A DNA stretch of 15,618 nucleotides from Lentisphaeria bacterium UBA7640. Its GTDB lineage: Bacteria; Verrucomicrobiota; Lentisphaeria; Victivallales; Victivallaceae. This document shows positions 1 through 6,303 of the stretch, piece by piece. The position numbers and the translations under genes are program-made. Location: contig DLIO01000114.1 in assembly GCA_002483765.1 (NCBI GenBank), positions 5,398 through 21,015 on the forward strand. Reading direction: 5' to 3'. The notes below the pieces were generated by a model. It saw nothing but the letters and a program-made list of their open reading frames with translations, was not told where the DNA came from and did no database searches. Position 1 is the stretch's first letter. Every line of letters starts with the position of its first letter.

Positions 1-158
1 TTCGTGTCATTCGTGGATAATATTCCCTTCCCACATTATTAGTGCCAAATTGGTGTCCATTATTAGTGACTTCCCAGTTCTCTTTCCCTTTTTTCTCTGT
101 GTCTCTGTGTTAAATTTCCCCTTCCCCATTCTAACTTCTAACTTCTAGATTCTTCCCC
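1..158. repeat. Intergenic cluster of short low-complexity direct repeats
   Basis: This stretch lies downstream of the last gene of the leftward operon and has no ORF. It is a chain of short tandem or near-tandem units. TTCGTG occurs at 1-6 and 10-15. CATTATTAGTG plus two bases occurs at 34-46 and 58-70 with one mismatch. TCTCTGTG is repeated back to back at 94-109. TTCTAAC occurs twice, followed by a degenerate third copy, at 129-149. CTTCCCC occurs at 121-127 and 152-158. The plus strand is strongly pyrimidine-rich. I see no clear hairpin terminator for the upstream operon. Its function is unknown. Confidence 0.7.
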
Positions 159-1088
159 TTAAACCTTACTCCGATATTCTTCGATTAAGGCTTTGATACC
201 GTTTTCTAGACTGATGGTAGGTTGCCAGCCTAGTTTGGTGATTTTACTGACGTCCATGCATTTGAGTTTCATGCCGTCCGGGCGCGTGGTGTCCCATTTT
301 ATTTTGCCGGTGAATCCGGTATTTTTTGCTATAAGTTCGGCGAGATCATTAATGCCGATATCGGCTCCACTGCCGACGTTGACGAACTCAGGCTGGTTAT
401 AATTATTCATCAAAAAATAGACCGCATCTGCCATGTCATCAACGTTGAGAAATTCGCGACGCGGTGTTCCGGAACCCCAACAAACCACCTCAGAATCACC
501 ATTAATAACGGCATCACAAAAACGGCGCACTAAGGCTGATAATACGTGACTTGTATCGTAGTCGAAATTGTCGCCTTGTCCGTACAAATTACACGGCATT
601 GCGCTAATGGCATTAAAACCATATTGTTGCGCGAGATAACAACCCAATTTATAGCCAGCGATTTTAGCGAGCGCATAGCCTTCGTTGGTAGGTTCTAACG
701 GTCCGGTCAAAAGATATTCTTCTTTAATCGGTTGCGGGCTTTGGTACGGATAAATACAGCTGGAACCGAGAAAACAGAATTTCTTAACGCCATGCAGATA
801 TGCTTGATAGATAACGTTATTCTGGATCTCCAGGTTTTCGAGCAAAAACTCGGCTTTGTGTTCGCTGTTAGCCTTAATCCCACCGACTTTAGCGGCAGCC
901 AAAATCACATAATCAGGTTTGATGATTTTAAAAAACTCCGTTACCGCGTTTTTATTGCAAAGATCGAGTTGTTGCCGAGTTCTGGTTATAATATCAGTAA
1001 ACCCCTCATTCTGGAATTTGCGTAACAATGCTCCGCCGACCATGCCACGATGTCCAGCAATAAACAGTTTTTTCGTTTTATCCAGCAT
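159..1088 (-). CDS. fcl: GDP-L-fucose synthase (GDP-4-keto-6-deoxymannose epimerase/reductase)
   Basis: This NADPH-dependent short-chain dehydrogenase of the extended type carries out the last step of GDP-L-fucose synthesis: 3,5-epimerisation and 4-reduction of GDP-4-keto-6-deoxy-D-mannose made by GMD. The 309-aa product has the N-terminal Rossmann glycine motif G12-x-x-G15-x-x-G18. It also has the family segment LGSSCIYP at 107-114 with the catalytic serine, and the Y138-x-x-x-K142 pair inside a segment typical of the family (EGYALAKIAGYK). The length is close to E. coli Fcl (about 320 aa). The ATG start at 1088 lies two bases after the gmd stop, so the two are presumably co-translated, as is common for this pair. 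It is the last gene of the pyrR-pyrB-pyrC-gmd-fcl run. GDP-fucose would feed surface polysaccharide or glycoprotein assembly, but no glycosyltransferase is in view. Confidence 0.95.
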   Translation of the reverse strand: MLDKTKKLFIAGHRGMVGGALLRKFQNEGFTDIITRTRQQLDLCNKNAVTEFFKIIKPDYVILAAAKVGGIKANSEHKAEFLLENLEIQNNVIYQAYLHGVKKFCFLGSSCIYPYQSPQPIKEEYLLTGPLEPTNEGYALAKIAGYKLGCYLAQQYGFNAISAMPCNLYGQGDNFDYDTSHVLSALVRRFCDAVINGDSEVVCWGSGTPRREFLNVDDMADAVYFLMNNYNQPEFVNVGSGADIGINDLAELIAKNTGFTGKIKWDTTRPDGMKLKCMDVSKITKLGWQPTISLENGIKALIEEYRSKV

Positions 1089-1090
1089 GA

Positions 1091-2155
1091 TTAAAAACCC
1101 TTTTCATAGTTTGGATTTTCGAGCAGACGCAAATCGCCTTCAACCATAATTTTCACTAATTCATGGAATTTCACTTCAGGTTCCCAGCCCAGTTGTCTTT
1201 TGGCTTTAGCCGGATTCCCGAGAAGTTGTTCAACTTCGGCAGGGCGATAATAACGCGGATCGATACGAACAAAGACCTTGCCAGTCGCGTGATCAATCCC
1301 AACTTCCTCAACACCAGTACCACTCCAAACTATTTTGTGGCCCAAAACTTCGAAAGATCTCTCGATGAATTCGCGAACCGAATGCATTTCCCCGGTCGCC
1401 ACCACGTAATCATCTGGTTCGTTCTGCTGGAGCATCATCCACATCATGCGAGCATAATCTGGCGCATAGCCCCAGTCGCGCTTGGCATCGATATTTCCCA
1501 TGAACAGACATTCCTGCAAACCGCGATGGATGCGAACCGCTGCCATCGTAATTTTGCGAGTAACAAAAGTTTCACCACGGCGTGGCGACTCGTGATTGAA
1601 TAAAATACCATTACTGGCATGAACGCCGTAAGATTCACGGTAATTTTTAGTAATCCAATAACCGTACAGTTTTGCCACGCCATACGGAGAACGTGGATAG
1701 AACGGTGTGGTTTCACTTTGTGGTACTTCCACGACTTTACCGAATAACTCGGAAGTAGAAGCTTGATAAAAGCGTGCTTTAACGCCAGTTTCACGAATTG
1801 CATCTAATAATCGCAACGTTCCAATGCCGTCAACTTCGGCGGTATATTCGGGAACTTCGAATGATACCTGAACATGTGATTGTGCGCCTAGATTATATAT
1901 TTCATCAGGATGGATTTTTTCCACCAGACGATTCAAATTGCTGGAATCGGTCAGATCGCCATAATGAAGGAACATGCGAACATCCTCCTCGTGACGATCT
2001 TGATAAAGATGGTCGATACGCGACGTATTGAAAGAGCTGGAACGGCGAATAATGCCATGGACTTCATAGCCTTTTTCTAACAATATCTCGGCTAGATAAG
2101 AGCCATCTTGGCCAGTGATTCCAGTGATTAATGCTTTGCGGGGCGATGTGGTCAT
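1091..2155 (-). CDS. gmd: GDP-mannose 4,6-dehydratase
   Basis: Converts GDP-D-mannose to GDP-4-keto-6-deoxy-D-mannose using bound NADP, the committed step towards GDP-L-fucose and related deoxysugars. The 354-aa product begins with the Rossmann motif ITGITGQDGSYL (G12, G15, G18). It carries the dehydratase catalytic set: T134 and E136 in STSELFG, Y158 in SPYGVAK, and K162. The NFNHESPRRGE-type segment characteristic of GMD is present, here with L before FNHESPRRGE. The length is slightly below E. coli Gmd (about 373 aa). Its ATG overlaps the pyrC TGA stop by four bases (ATGA at 2152-2155), and GGAG lies just upstream inside pyrC. Gmd is therefore translationally coupled to a pyrimidine gene, which is an unusual partner. 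Confidence 0.96.
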   Translation of the reverse strand: MTTSPRKALITGITGQDGSYLAEILLEKGYEVHGIIRRSSSFNTSRIDHLYQDRHEEDVRMFLHYGDLTDSSNLNRLVEKIHPDEIYNLGAQSHVQVSFEVPEYTAEVDGIGTLRLLDAIRETGVKARFYQASTSELFGKVVEVPQSETTPFYPRSPYGVAKLYGYWITKNYRESYGVHASNGILFNHESPRRGETFVTRKITMAAVRIHRGLQECLFMGNIDAKRDWGYAPDYARMMWMMLQQNEPDDYVVATGEMHSVREFIERSFEVLGHKIVWSGTGVEEVGIDHATGKVFVRIDPRYYRPAEVEQLLGNPAKAKRQLGWEPEVKFHELVKIMVEGDLRLLENPNYEKGF

Positions 2156-3438
2156 TCTGTTCTCCTACTGTAAACAAAGTTGCCGTTAACGATAGTCGCT
2201 TCGGCACGACCTTTAAATTTCGTGCCATGGAACGGAGTGTTACGCGATTTCGAAAACGAAGTATTGACGTCATAAGTAAATTCTTCATCTGGGTCGATGA
2301 TAGTAATATCGGCGCTAGAGCCGGGTTCGAGGGTTCCGGTCTTCAAACCGAGTAGATCTGCCGGGCCAACAGTAAACTTGGAAACTAGTTCTGACATTGA
2401 CAGGATACCACTGTGATAAAGTTCAGTCAAGCATACTGGTAACGCGGTCTCTAAACCGATAATTCCGAATGGCGCGTAGTCAAACTCAACCTCTTTGGCA
2501 GTGACAGTGTGTGGCGCATGATCAGTCGCGATAATAGTGATAGTACCATCGCGCAATCCTTCAATCACCGCTTGGCGATCCGCTTCTGAACGTAATGGCG
2601 GATTCATTTTGTAATTAGTATCGAATTTTTTGATATTTTCATCGGTCAAAGCGATGTGATGTGGCGTGGCTTCCGCGGTGACTCTGACCCCTCTCGCACG
2701 GGCACGACGAATCATTTCAACACTTTCGCGAGTACTGATGTGTTGCATATGGATTTTCCAATCAAACATTCGGGAAAAAATAATATTTCGTTGTATTATC
2801 AGCTCTTCAGCCGCACTAGGAATACCACGCATACCAAGCAATACCGACCATTTACCTTCGTGCATCACTCCGTCGCTCTTCAACGATTCTTCTTCACAAT
2901 GATCCATTACTGGTAGATTAAATGATTTTGCATAGGCGACGACATGACGCATTAATTCGTGATTTTGAATACACCGTCCATCGTCCGAAAGCGCCACAAC
3001 TCCGGCATTTTTCAAGCTTCCGATCCCGGCCATCTCCACGCCGGCAGAGTCTTTGCTCAGGCATCCACAGGTATAAACTCGCACTTTGGCATTGCGTTCG
3101 CTTTCGCGTTTAATTAGTTCAATGGTTCCAGCAGTATCGCAACATGGAGTAGTATTCGGCATCGCCACAATTGCAGTGAATCCACCTGCCGCCGCAGCCA
3201 TGGTGCCAGTAGCGATGGTTTCCGCACCGGTATTTCCAGGCTGACGCAAGTGGACGTGAATGTCAATAAATCCTGGCGCGATAACTTTACCGCTAAAATC
3301 AATTTTGCCTGGATTTTTGGTTTCTGAAACATCGACGATAATGCCGTTGGCTACGCCAATATCCATGATTTCATCGATACCTCTTGCAGGGTCAACGACT
3401 CTGGCTCCTGTTAAAACATAATGATTTCTAGTCTTCAT
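2152..3438 (-). CDS. pyrC: Dihydroorotase (class I type)
   Basis: Catalyses reversible cyclisation of N-carbamoyl-L-aspartate to dihydroorotate, the third step of de novo UMP synthesis. The 428-aa product has the amidohydrolase metal motif H61-x-H63 in GFIDIHVHLRQPG. It also shows the class I SDDG segment (D153), H180 in VMDHCEEES, H233 in MQHISTRES, and D306 in ATDHAPH. The metal-binding set therefore looks complete, unlike the inactive PyrC' partners of Pseudomonas-type ATCases. The frame stays open a further 40 codons upstream into pyrB, but I chose the ATG at 3438. It has a GGAG nine bases upstream and the protein begins there with the usual dihydroorotase N-terminus (YVLTGARVVDP). The start lies one base after the pyrB stop, so the two are almost certainly one translational unit, perhaps with PyrB-PyrC contact as in Aquifex. 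The stop overlaps gmd. Confidence 0.95.
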   Translation of the reverse strand: MKTRNHYVLTGARVVDPARGIDEIMDIGVANGIIVDVSETKNPGKIDFSGKVIAPGFIDIHVHLRQPGNTGAETIATGTMAAAAGGFTAIVAMPNTTPCCDTAGTIELIKRESERNAKVRVYTCGCLSKDSAGVEMAGIGSLKNAGVVALSDDGRCIQNHELMRHVVAYAKSFNLPVMDHCEEESLKSDGVMHEGKWSVLLGMRGIPSAAEELIIQRNIIFSRMFDWKIHMQHISTRESVEMIRRARARGVRVTAEATPHHIALTDENIKKFDTNYKMNPPLRSEADRQAVIEGLRDGTITIIATDHAPHTVTAKEVEFDYAPFGIIGLETALPVCLTELYHSGILSMSELVSKFTVGPADLLGLKTGTLEPGSSADITIIDPDEEFTYDVNTSFSKSRNTPFHGTKFKGRAEATIVNGNFVYSRRTE

Positions 3439-3439
3439 T

Positions 3440-4366
3440 TTATAACGCTCCGGCTGTAAGAAAGAGTACCGCCATGCGCACTGCCATGCCGTTACTAACT
3501 TGTTCAAGAATAACTGATTGTGGGCCATCCGCAATGGCCGCAGATAACTCAACATCACGATTGATCGGCCCTGGATGCATTACTAATGCGCCAGGCTTGA
3601 GAAATCTGGCAGAATCGCGATTTAAGCCAAAAAATTGGCTATATTCATTAGTGCTCGGGAAAAAACCAGCAGCTTGGCGTTCATGTTGAATCCGCAGTAG
3701 ATTGACTGCATCGGCGCCAATCAATGCGTCCTTCAAGTTGTGACACACTCTCACGCCAACCTCTTCAAACTCTTTGGGACAAAGCGTTGCTGGCCCGGCA
3801 AGCGTCACGTTTGCGCCAAGTTTTAATAGCGCCCACATGTTGCTACGCGCTACCCGGCTATGCAGGATATCGCCAATAATTGAAACGTTAAGTCCTTTTA
3901 GGCTGCCAAATTTTTCACGAATAGTAAAGACGTCCAGCAAAGCCTGAGTCGGGTGTCCATGCGCGCCATCGCCAGCATTAATTACCCCGCATTTGATATG
4001 CTTAGCGATAAACATATGTGCTCCGGGCGCGGAGTGCCGCATTACGATTATATCTGCCTGTAGCGCTTCAATATTTTTAACGGTATCCAACAGTGTTTCG
4101 CCTTTCGCCAAACTACTGACACTGCCAGAAATATTGATAATATCGGCACTGAGACGTTGTTCTGCCAACTCAAAAGACATCCGGGTTCTAGTACTAGGTT
4201 CGACAAAAAAATTAACTACAGTTCGCCCTCTCAGAACCGGTACTTTCTTGACGTTACGCTCGCAAACTTTTTTAAACTCCTCCGCAGTATCGAGAATCAA
4301 TTCGATTTCAGCGGCATCGAGATCATAAATCTCCAACAAATCTTTTTTATCCCAACTGATACTCAT
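3440..4366 (-). CDS. pyrB: Aspartate carbamoyltransferase catalytic chain
   Basis: Condenses carbamoyl phosphate with L-aspartate to give N-carbamoyl-aspartate, the committed step of pyrimidine synthesis. The 308-aa length matches the family. The carbamoyl-phosphate motif is at 56-62 (E-P-S-T-R-T-R). The mobile loop that supplies serine and lysine to the neighbouring active site is at about 84-90 (SSLAKGE). R110-H111 and HPTQALLD at 138-145 follow, then the aspartate-binding RIQHER segment and, near the C-terminus, HPGPINRDVE. The last is usually HPGPxNRG, so one glycine is aspartate here. No pyrI regulatory chain is in the window. The gene begins inside the pyrR stop (ATGA at 4363-4366) and ends one base before pyrC. 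Confidence 0.96.
   Translation of the reverse strand: MSISWDKKDLLEIYDLDAAEIELILDTAEEFKKVCERNVKKVPVLRGRTVVNFFVEPSTRTRMSFELAEQRLSADIINISGSVSSLAKGETLLDTVKNIEALQADIIVMRHSAPGAHMFIAKHIKCGVINAGDGAHGHPTQALLDVFTIREKFGSLKGLNVSIIGDILHSRVARSNMWALLKLGANVTLAGPATLCPKEFEEVGVRVCHNLKDALIGADAVNLLRIQHERQAAGFFPSTNEYSQFFGLNRDSARFLKPGALVMHPGPINRDVELSAAIADGPQSVILEQVSNGMAVRMAVLFLTAGAL
3448..3451 (-). promoter_or_regulatory. Ribosome binding site for pyrC (decides its start)
   Basis: GGAG on the minus strand, inside the 3' end of pyrB, nine bases before the ATG at 3438. It supports the short 428-aa dihydroorotase over the longer open frame that begins at 3558. Confidence 0.6.
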
Positions 4367-4938
4367 CCTTTAAATACTCCAGCTTTATCCCATATTATTT
4401 CATAAATCCCATCTTTACCGTCACTTTCTTCAAATTCGACTAGAATTTTCTTATTGACAGCCGCTTTATAAACAAATCCCGTATAGTCAGAGCGAATTGG
4501 AAATTCATAACGGCACCGGTCAACCATTATCGCCAGTCGGATTAGTCGAGGTCTACCATAATCGGTCAACGCATCAAGTGCAGCACGAATACTCCTACCC
4601 GACGCGAGAACATCATCGGCAATGATTATATTGCAGTCATCGATATTAAACGGTATTTTAGTTTCACGAATGATTGGTAATTTCTTTTTATAACTGCCAT
4701 AGTCGTCGCGGTACATGTTGATATCCAACACCCCTTCGAGCAGTTGAACTCCTGACAACTCCGCTACTTTCGTCAGCAAACGGTGGGCAAAAGGAACCCC
4801 CTGCCGCTGGATTCCCAACAATGCAAGGGGTTTTGCGCCTTTTGAGCCTGGCTTGAACTCGGCGATGATTTTACTGGCAATATCAGTCAAAGCATCATTC
4901 ATCCGCGCTTTATCAAAAATTAGTTTTTTTTGCGGCAT
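4363..4938 (-). CDS. pyrR: PyrR: pyrimidine operon regulator / uracil phosphoribosyltransferase
   Basis: A type I phosphoribosyltransferase-fold protein. In Bacillus-type systems it binds UMP and leader RNA to attenuate pyr transcription, and it can have uracil phosphoribosyltransferase activity. The 191-aa product shows the PyrR-specific segments: GIQRQGVPFAHRL (42-54), LDINMYRDDY (71-80), the PRPP-binding loop IIIADDVLASGRSIRAALDAL (about 105-125) and the C-terminal VDRCRYEFPIRSDYTG (139-154). The ATG at 4938 has an AGAAGGA-type Shine-Dalgarno a few bases upstream. It is the first gene of the pyr/gmd/fcl run, the usual place for an autoregulated PyrR. However, I could not find the classic PyrR RNA-binding-loop consensus or an attenuator with a U tract in the 266-bp leader, so the regulatory mechanism is open. 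Confidence 0.93.
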   Translation of the reverse strand: MPQKKLIFDKARMNDALTDIASKIIAEFKPGSKGAKPLALLGIQRQGVPFAHRLLTKVAELSGVQLLEGVLDINMYRDDYGSYKKKLPIIRETKIPFNIDDCNIIIADDVLASGRSIRAALDALTDYGRPRLIRLAIMVDRCRYEFPIRSDYTGFVYKAAVNKKILVEFEESDGKDGIYEIIWDKAGVFKG

Positions 4939-4977
4939 AATTTCCTTCTTAAGACAATTAGTTAAATTACAACACTA

Positions 4978-5005
4978 AATTTAGTACGCCGACGGTAAAA
5001 TGCAA
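4978..5005 (-). promoter_or_regulatory. Weak candidate promoter for the pyr operon
   Basis: On the minus strand TTGCAT (5005-5000) is followed after 16 bases by TAAATT (4983-4978), about 40 bases before the pyrR ATG. The -10-like box lies inside the perfect palindrome at 4974-4985. The matches to consensus are modest and other AT-rich positions upstream are possible. Confidence 0.25.
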
Positions 5006-5007
5006 TA

Positions 5008-5037
5008 CTAATGCGGAAAATTCTGCTGATGCATTAG
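5008..5037 (-). promoter_or_regulatory. Inverted repeat in the pyr operon leader
   Basis: Seven-base arms CTAATGC (5008-5014) and GCATTAG (5031-5037) flank a 16-base spacer and could form a stem-loop in the leader RNA or bind a protein dimer. No U tract follows on the minus strand, so it is not a terminator. A role in pyr regulation is inferred from its place only. Confidence 0.35.
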
Positions 5038-5110
5038 AACTATCGATCCAACATAACTTCCTACTATTAAAGCTATTAATATAATTTAACGTTTTTTTGC
5101 AGGAATTTAT

Positions 5111-5138
5111 TTGTAAACATTGCGCTCCAAGTTACATT
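5111..5138 (+). promoter_or_regulatory. Candidate promoter for the AsnC-type gene
   Basis: TTGTAA (5111-5116) and TACATT (5133-5138) are separated by 16 bases. Each matches the sigma-70 consensus at four of six positions. A start near 5145 would give a 60-base leader beginning just before the GGCTGA/TCAGCC hairpin. Confidence 0.3.
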
Positions 5139-5149
5139 AAACTCATACG

Positions 5150-5164
5150 GGCTGAGGTTCAGCC
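5150..5164 (+). other. Short perfect hairpin in the 5' leader of the AsnC-type gene
   Basis: GGCTGA, loop GGT, TCAGCC: a six-base-pair stem 40 bases before the start codon. It has no U tract after it, so it is not a terminator. It may be an RNA structure or an operator. Confidence 0.45.
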
Positions 5165-5204
5165 GGAAGCAAACAAGCAAAAATAACAGAAAGGGCTCAA
5201 GCTT

Positions 5205-5489
5205 ATGGTACATGGTGTAACTGGAATTGTCCTAGTTAACGTCGAACGTCCGATGTTGAAAGAAGTGATCAGTCGCATTATGCAACTGTCTGGTGTCAGC
5301 GAAGTTTATACTGTCGCCGGTGAATATGACCTAGTTGCAATGGTCAGGGCCAGTGACAATCGCGAACTTGCTGATGTCGTTGCTAATAAAATGATGCGCG
5401 ACATCTCCGGAATTACCCACACTCGGACCTTGATTTCACTGGATGTTGATGCAAAATTCGACCTCTCCCCTGCTTTCAAGAATGAGTAA
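5205..5489 (+). CDS. Stand-alone Lrp/AsnC-type ligand-binding (RAM) domain protein
   Basis: The 94-aa product corresponds to only the C-terminal alpha-beta effector-binding and oligomerisation domain of Lrp/AsnC regulators. There is no helix-turn-helix. The order fits the fold: strand GIVLVNVE (7-14), helix around MLKEVISRIMQL, strand VSEVYTVAGEYDLVAMVRA (31-49) with the family's G-x-YD core, helix RELADVVANKMM, and last strand THTRTLISLDV. Such stand-alone domains are known in many bacteria. They can bind amino acids and form dimers or larger rings, and may act by mixing with full-length Lrp proteins. The start is preceded by GAAAGGG about nine bases upstream. It is a single-gene unit between two leftward operons, closed by a strong terminator. 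The ligand is unknown. Confidence 0.85.
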   Translation: MVHGVTGIVLVNVERPMLKEVISRIMQLSGVSEVYTVAGEYDLVAMVRASDNRELADVVANKMMRDISGITHTRTLISLDVDAKFDLSPAFKNE

Positions 5490-5512
5490 AGAGAAGTAAT
5501 TCTCAAACCGCT

Positions 5513-5549
5513 AAAGCGCCCATTAAAATAATTTTATGGGCGCTTTTTT
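5513..5549 (+). terminator. Intrinsic terminator after the AsnC-type gene, possibly bidirectional
   Basis: AAAGCGCCCAT (5513-5523) pairs perfectly with ATGGGCGCTTT (5536-5546). An inner AAAA/TTTT extension sits across one bulged T, with loop TAA, and a six-T run ends at 5549. It lies 24 bases after the stop codon. Read leftwards the same stem lies downstream of pgsA but is followed by only three Ts, so termination of pgsA there may be weaker. Confidence 0.9.
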
Positions 5550-5585
5550 GTGTCCTCTTCCAACCCATTTAATTATACTAGTTAG

Positions 5586-6272
5586 TTATTTCTTGGAGAA
5601 AAGATGTTTAAATTTGATAAAATATCCGACTCCGGAATAGATAGTGACCGCCGTCATACTCCAGAGAAATAGTTTCCAAAGAAACCAACAGCGCATTTGC
5701 AGCGCGCCGTCGACAACTCGAAAATTATCTGAAAAAGAAGCAGAAAGAATATCCAGCCATGCAGTGCCACCAAAGACCAGAACATCGGCGCGAAGACTAA
5801 AAATACCAACCCACGACGCGCCACCAATAAATAAAATCGCCATCTGCATAACAGTCTTAACTTTCCCCCAGCCATCTGCCGGAATCACTACATTAGTTTG
5901 CAGTGCCAGCATTCGTAATCCAGTAACCATAAATTCACGGGAAATAACAATAACAGCAATCCATGCCGGCATCATATGGAACTCAACCATCATCAGCATT
6001 ATCGCCGAGACAAAAATTTTGTCGGCTAATGGATCAATCAATTTCCCTAAATCAGTTACTTGATTGAATTTGCGAGCAGCCCAACCATCAAAAAAATCAG
6101 TCAAGCCTGCTAATGTCGCCAAAATAAAGGCAAAAATCTTGATGCTCTGGATTGAATCTTCCGTAAAATATGGCCAAACATCAGGCTCAACAATATTAGC
6201 TAAGATTAAAAAAATAAATATCGCAACAATGCGCCCAAGAGTCAAAGAATTTGGCAAATTCAACATTTTCAT
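5586..6272 (-). CDS. pgsA: CDP-diacylglycerol--glycerol-3-phosphate 3-phosphatidyltransferase
   Basis: An integral inner-membrane enzyme that makes phosphatidylglycerol phosphate from CDP-diacylglycerol and glycerol-3-phosphate, the committed step to phosphatidylglycerol and cardiolipin. The 228-aa product has the full CDP-alcohol phosphotransferase signature: D62-G63-x2-A66-R67-x8-G76-x3-D80-x3-D84, with a further D59. Hydrophobic spans are visible at about 13-30, 43-58, 86-110, 140-160 and 195-220. The N-terminal LNLPNSLTLGRI is typical of PgsA. It is longer than E. coli PgsA (about 182 aa) because of a larger segment between the later membrane spans, at about 150-195. The start may be the first ATG (6272) or the ATG two codons on (6266); Shine-Dalgarno support for either is weak. 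It lies 31 bases after rimO, probably in the same transcript. Other CDP-alcohol transferases (PssA, Cls-type) are less likely from the N-terminal motif. Confidence 0.9.
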   Translation of the reverse strand: MKMLNLPNSLTLGRIVAIFIFLILANIVEPDVWPYFTEDSIQSIKIFAFILATLAGLTDFFDGWAARKFNQVTDLGKLIDPLADKIFVSAIMLMMVEFHMMPAWIAVIVISREFMVTGLRMLALQTNVVIPADGWGKVKTVMQMAILFIGGASWVGIFSLRADVLVFGGTAWLDILSASFSDNFRVVDGALQMRCWFLWKLFLWSMTAVTIYSGVGYFIKFKHLFSKK

Positions 6273-6303
6273 TCTATCTTTTTATTCCTCATTCCTGATT
6301 AAG

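Larger units (their letters stand above)
4939..5204. other. Divergent intergenic region between pyrR and the AsnC-type gene
   Basis: No ORF is supported here. It must hold promoters for the leftward pyr operon and the rightward AsnC-type gene. Visible elements are: a perfect 12-bp palindrome ACTAAATTTAGT at 4974-4985; a CTAATGC/GCATTAG inverted repeat at 5008-5014 and 5031-5037; a TATAAT on the plus strand at 5080-5085 without a good -35; a seven-T run at 5092-5098; and a tight GGCTGA-GGT-TCAGCC hairpin at 5150-5164. No riboswitch class is recognised. Confidence 0.6.

Noticed and set aside
1..158. CRISPR array
   Set aside because: The repeats are 6-13 bases, of several kinds and without uniform spacers.
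732..1149. Plus-strand ORFs across fcl
   Set aside because: They are antisense shadows of a well conserved enzyme, without motifs or ribosome binding sites.
3439..3558. Forty extra N-terminal codons for dihydroorotase
   Set aside because: They lie inside pyrB, have no dihydroorotase-like content, and a GGAG-preceded ATG at 3438 gives the usual N-terminus.
5080..5085. TATAAT as promoter of the AsnC-type gene
   Set aside because: There is no acceptable -35 at 16-18 bases and it would give a 115-base leader; the TTGTAA/TACATT pair fits better, although it too is weak.
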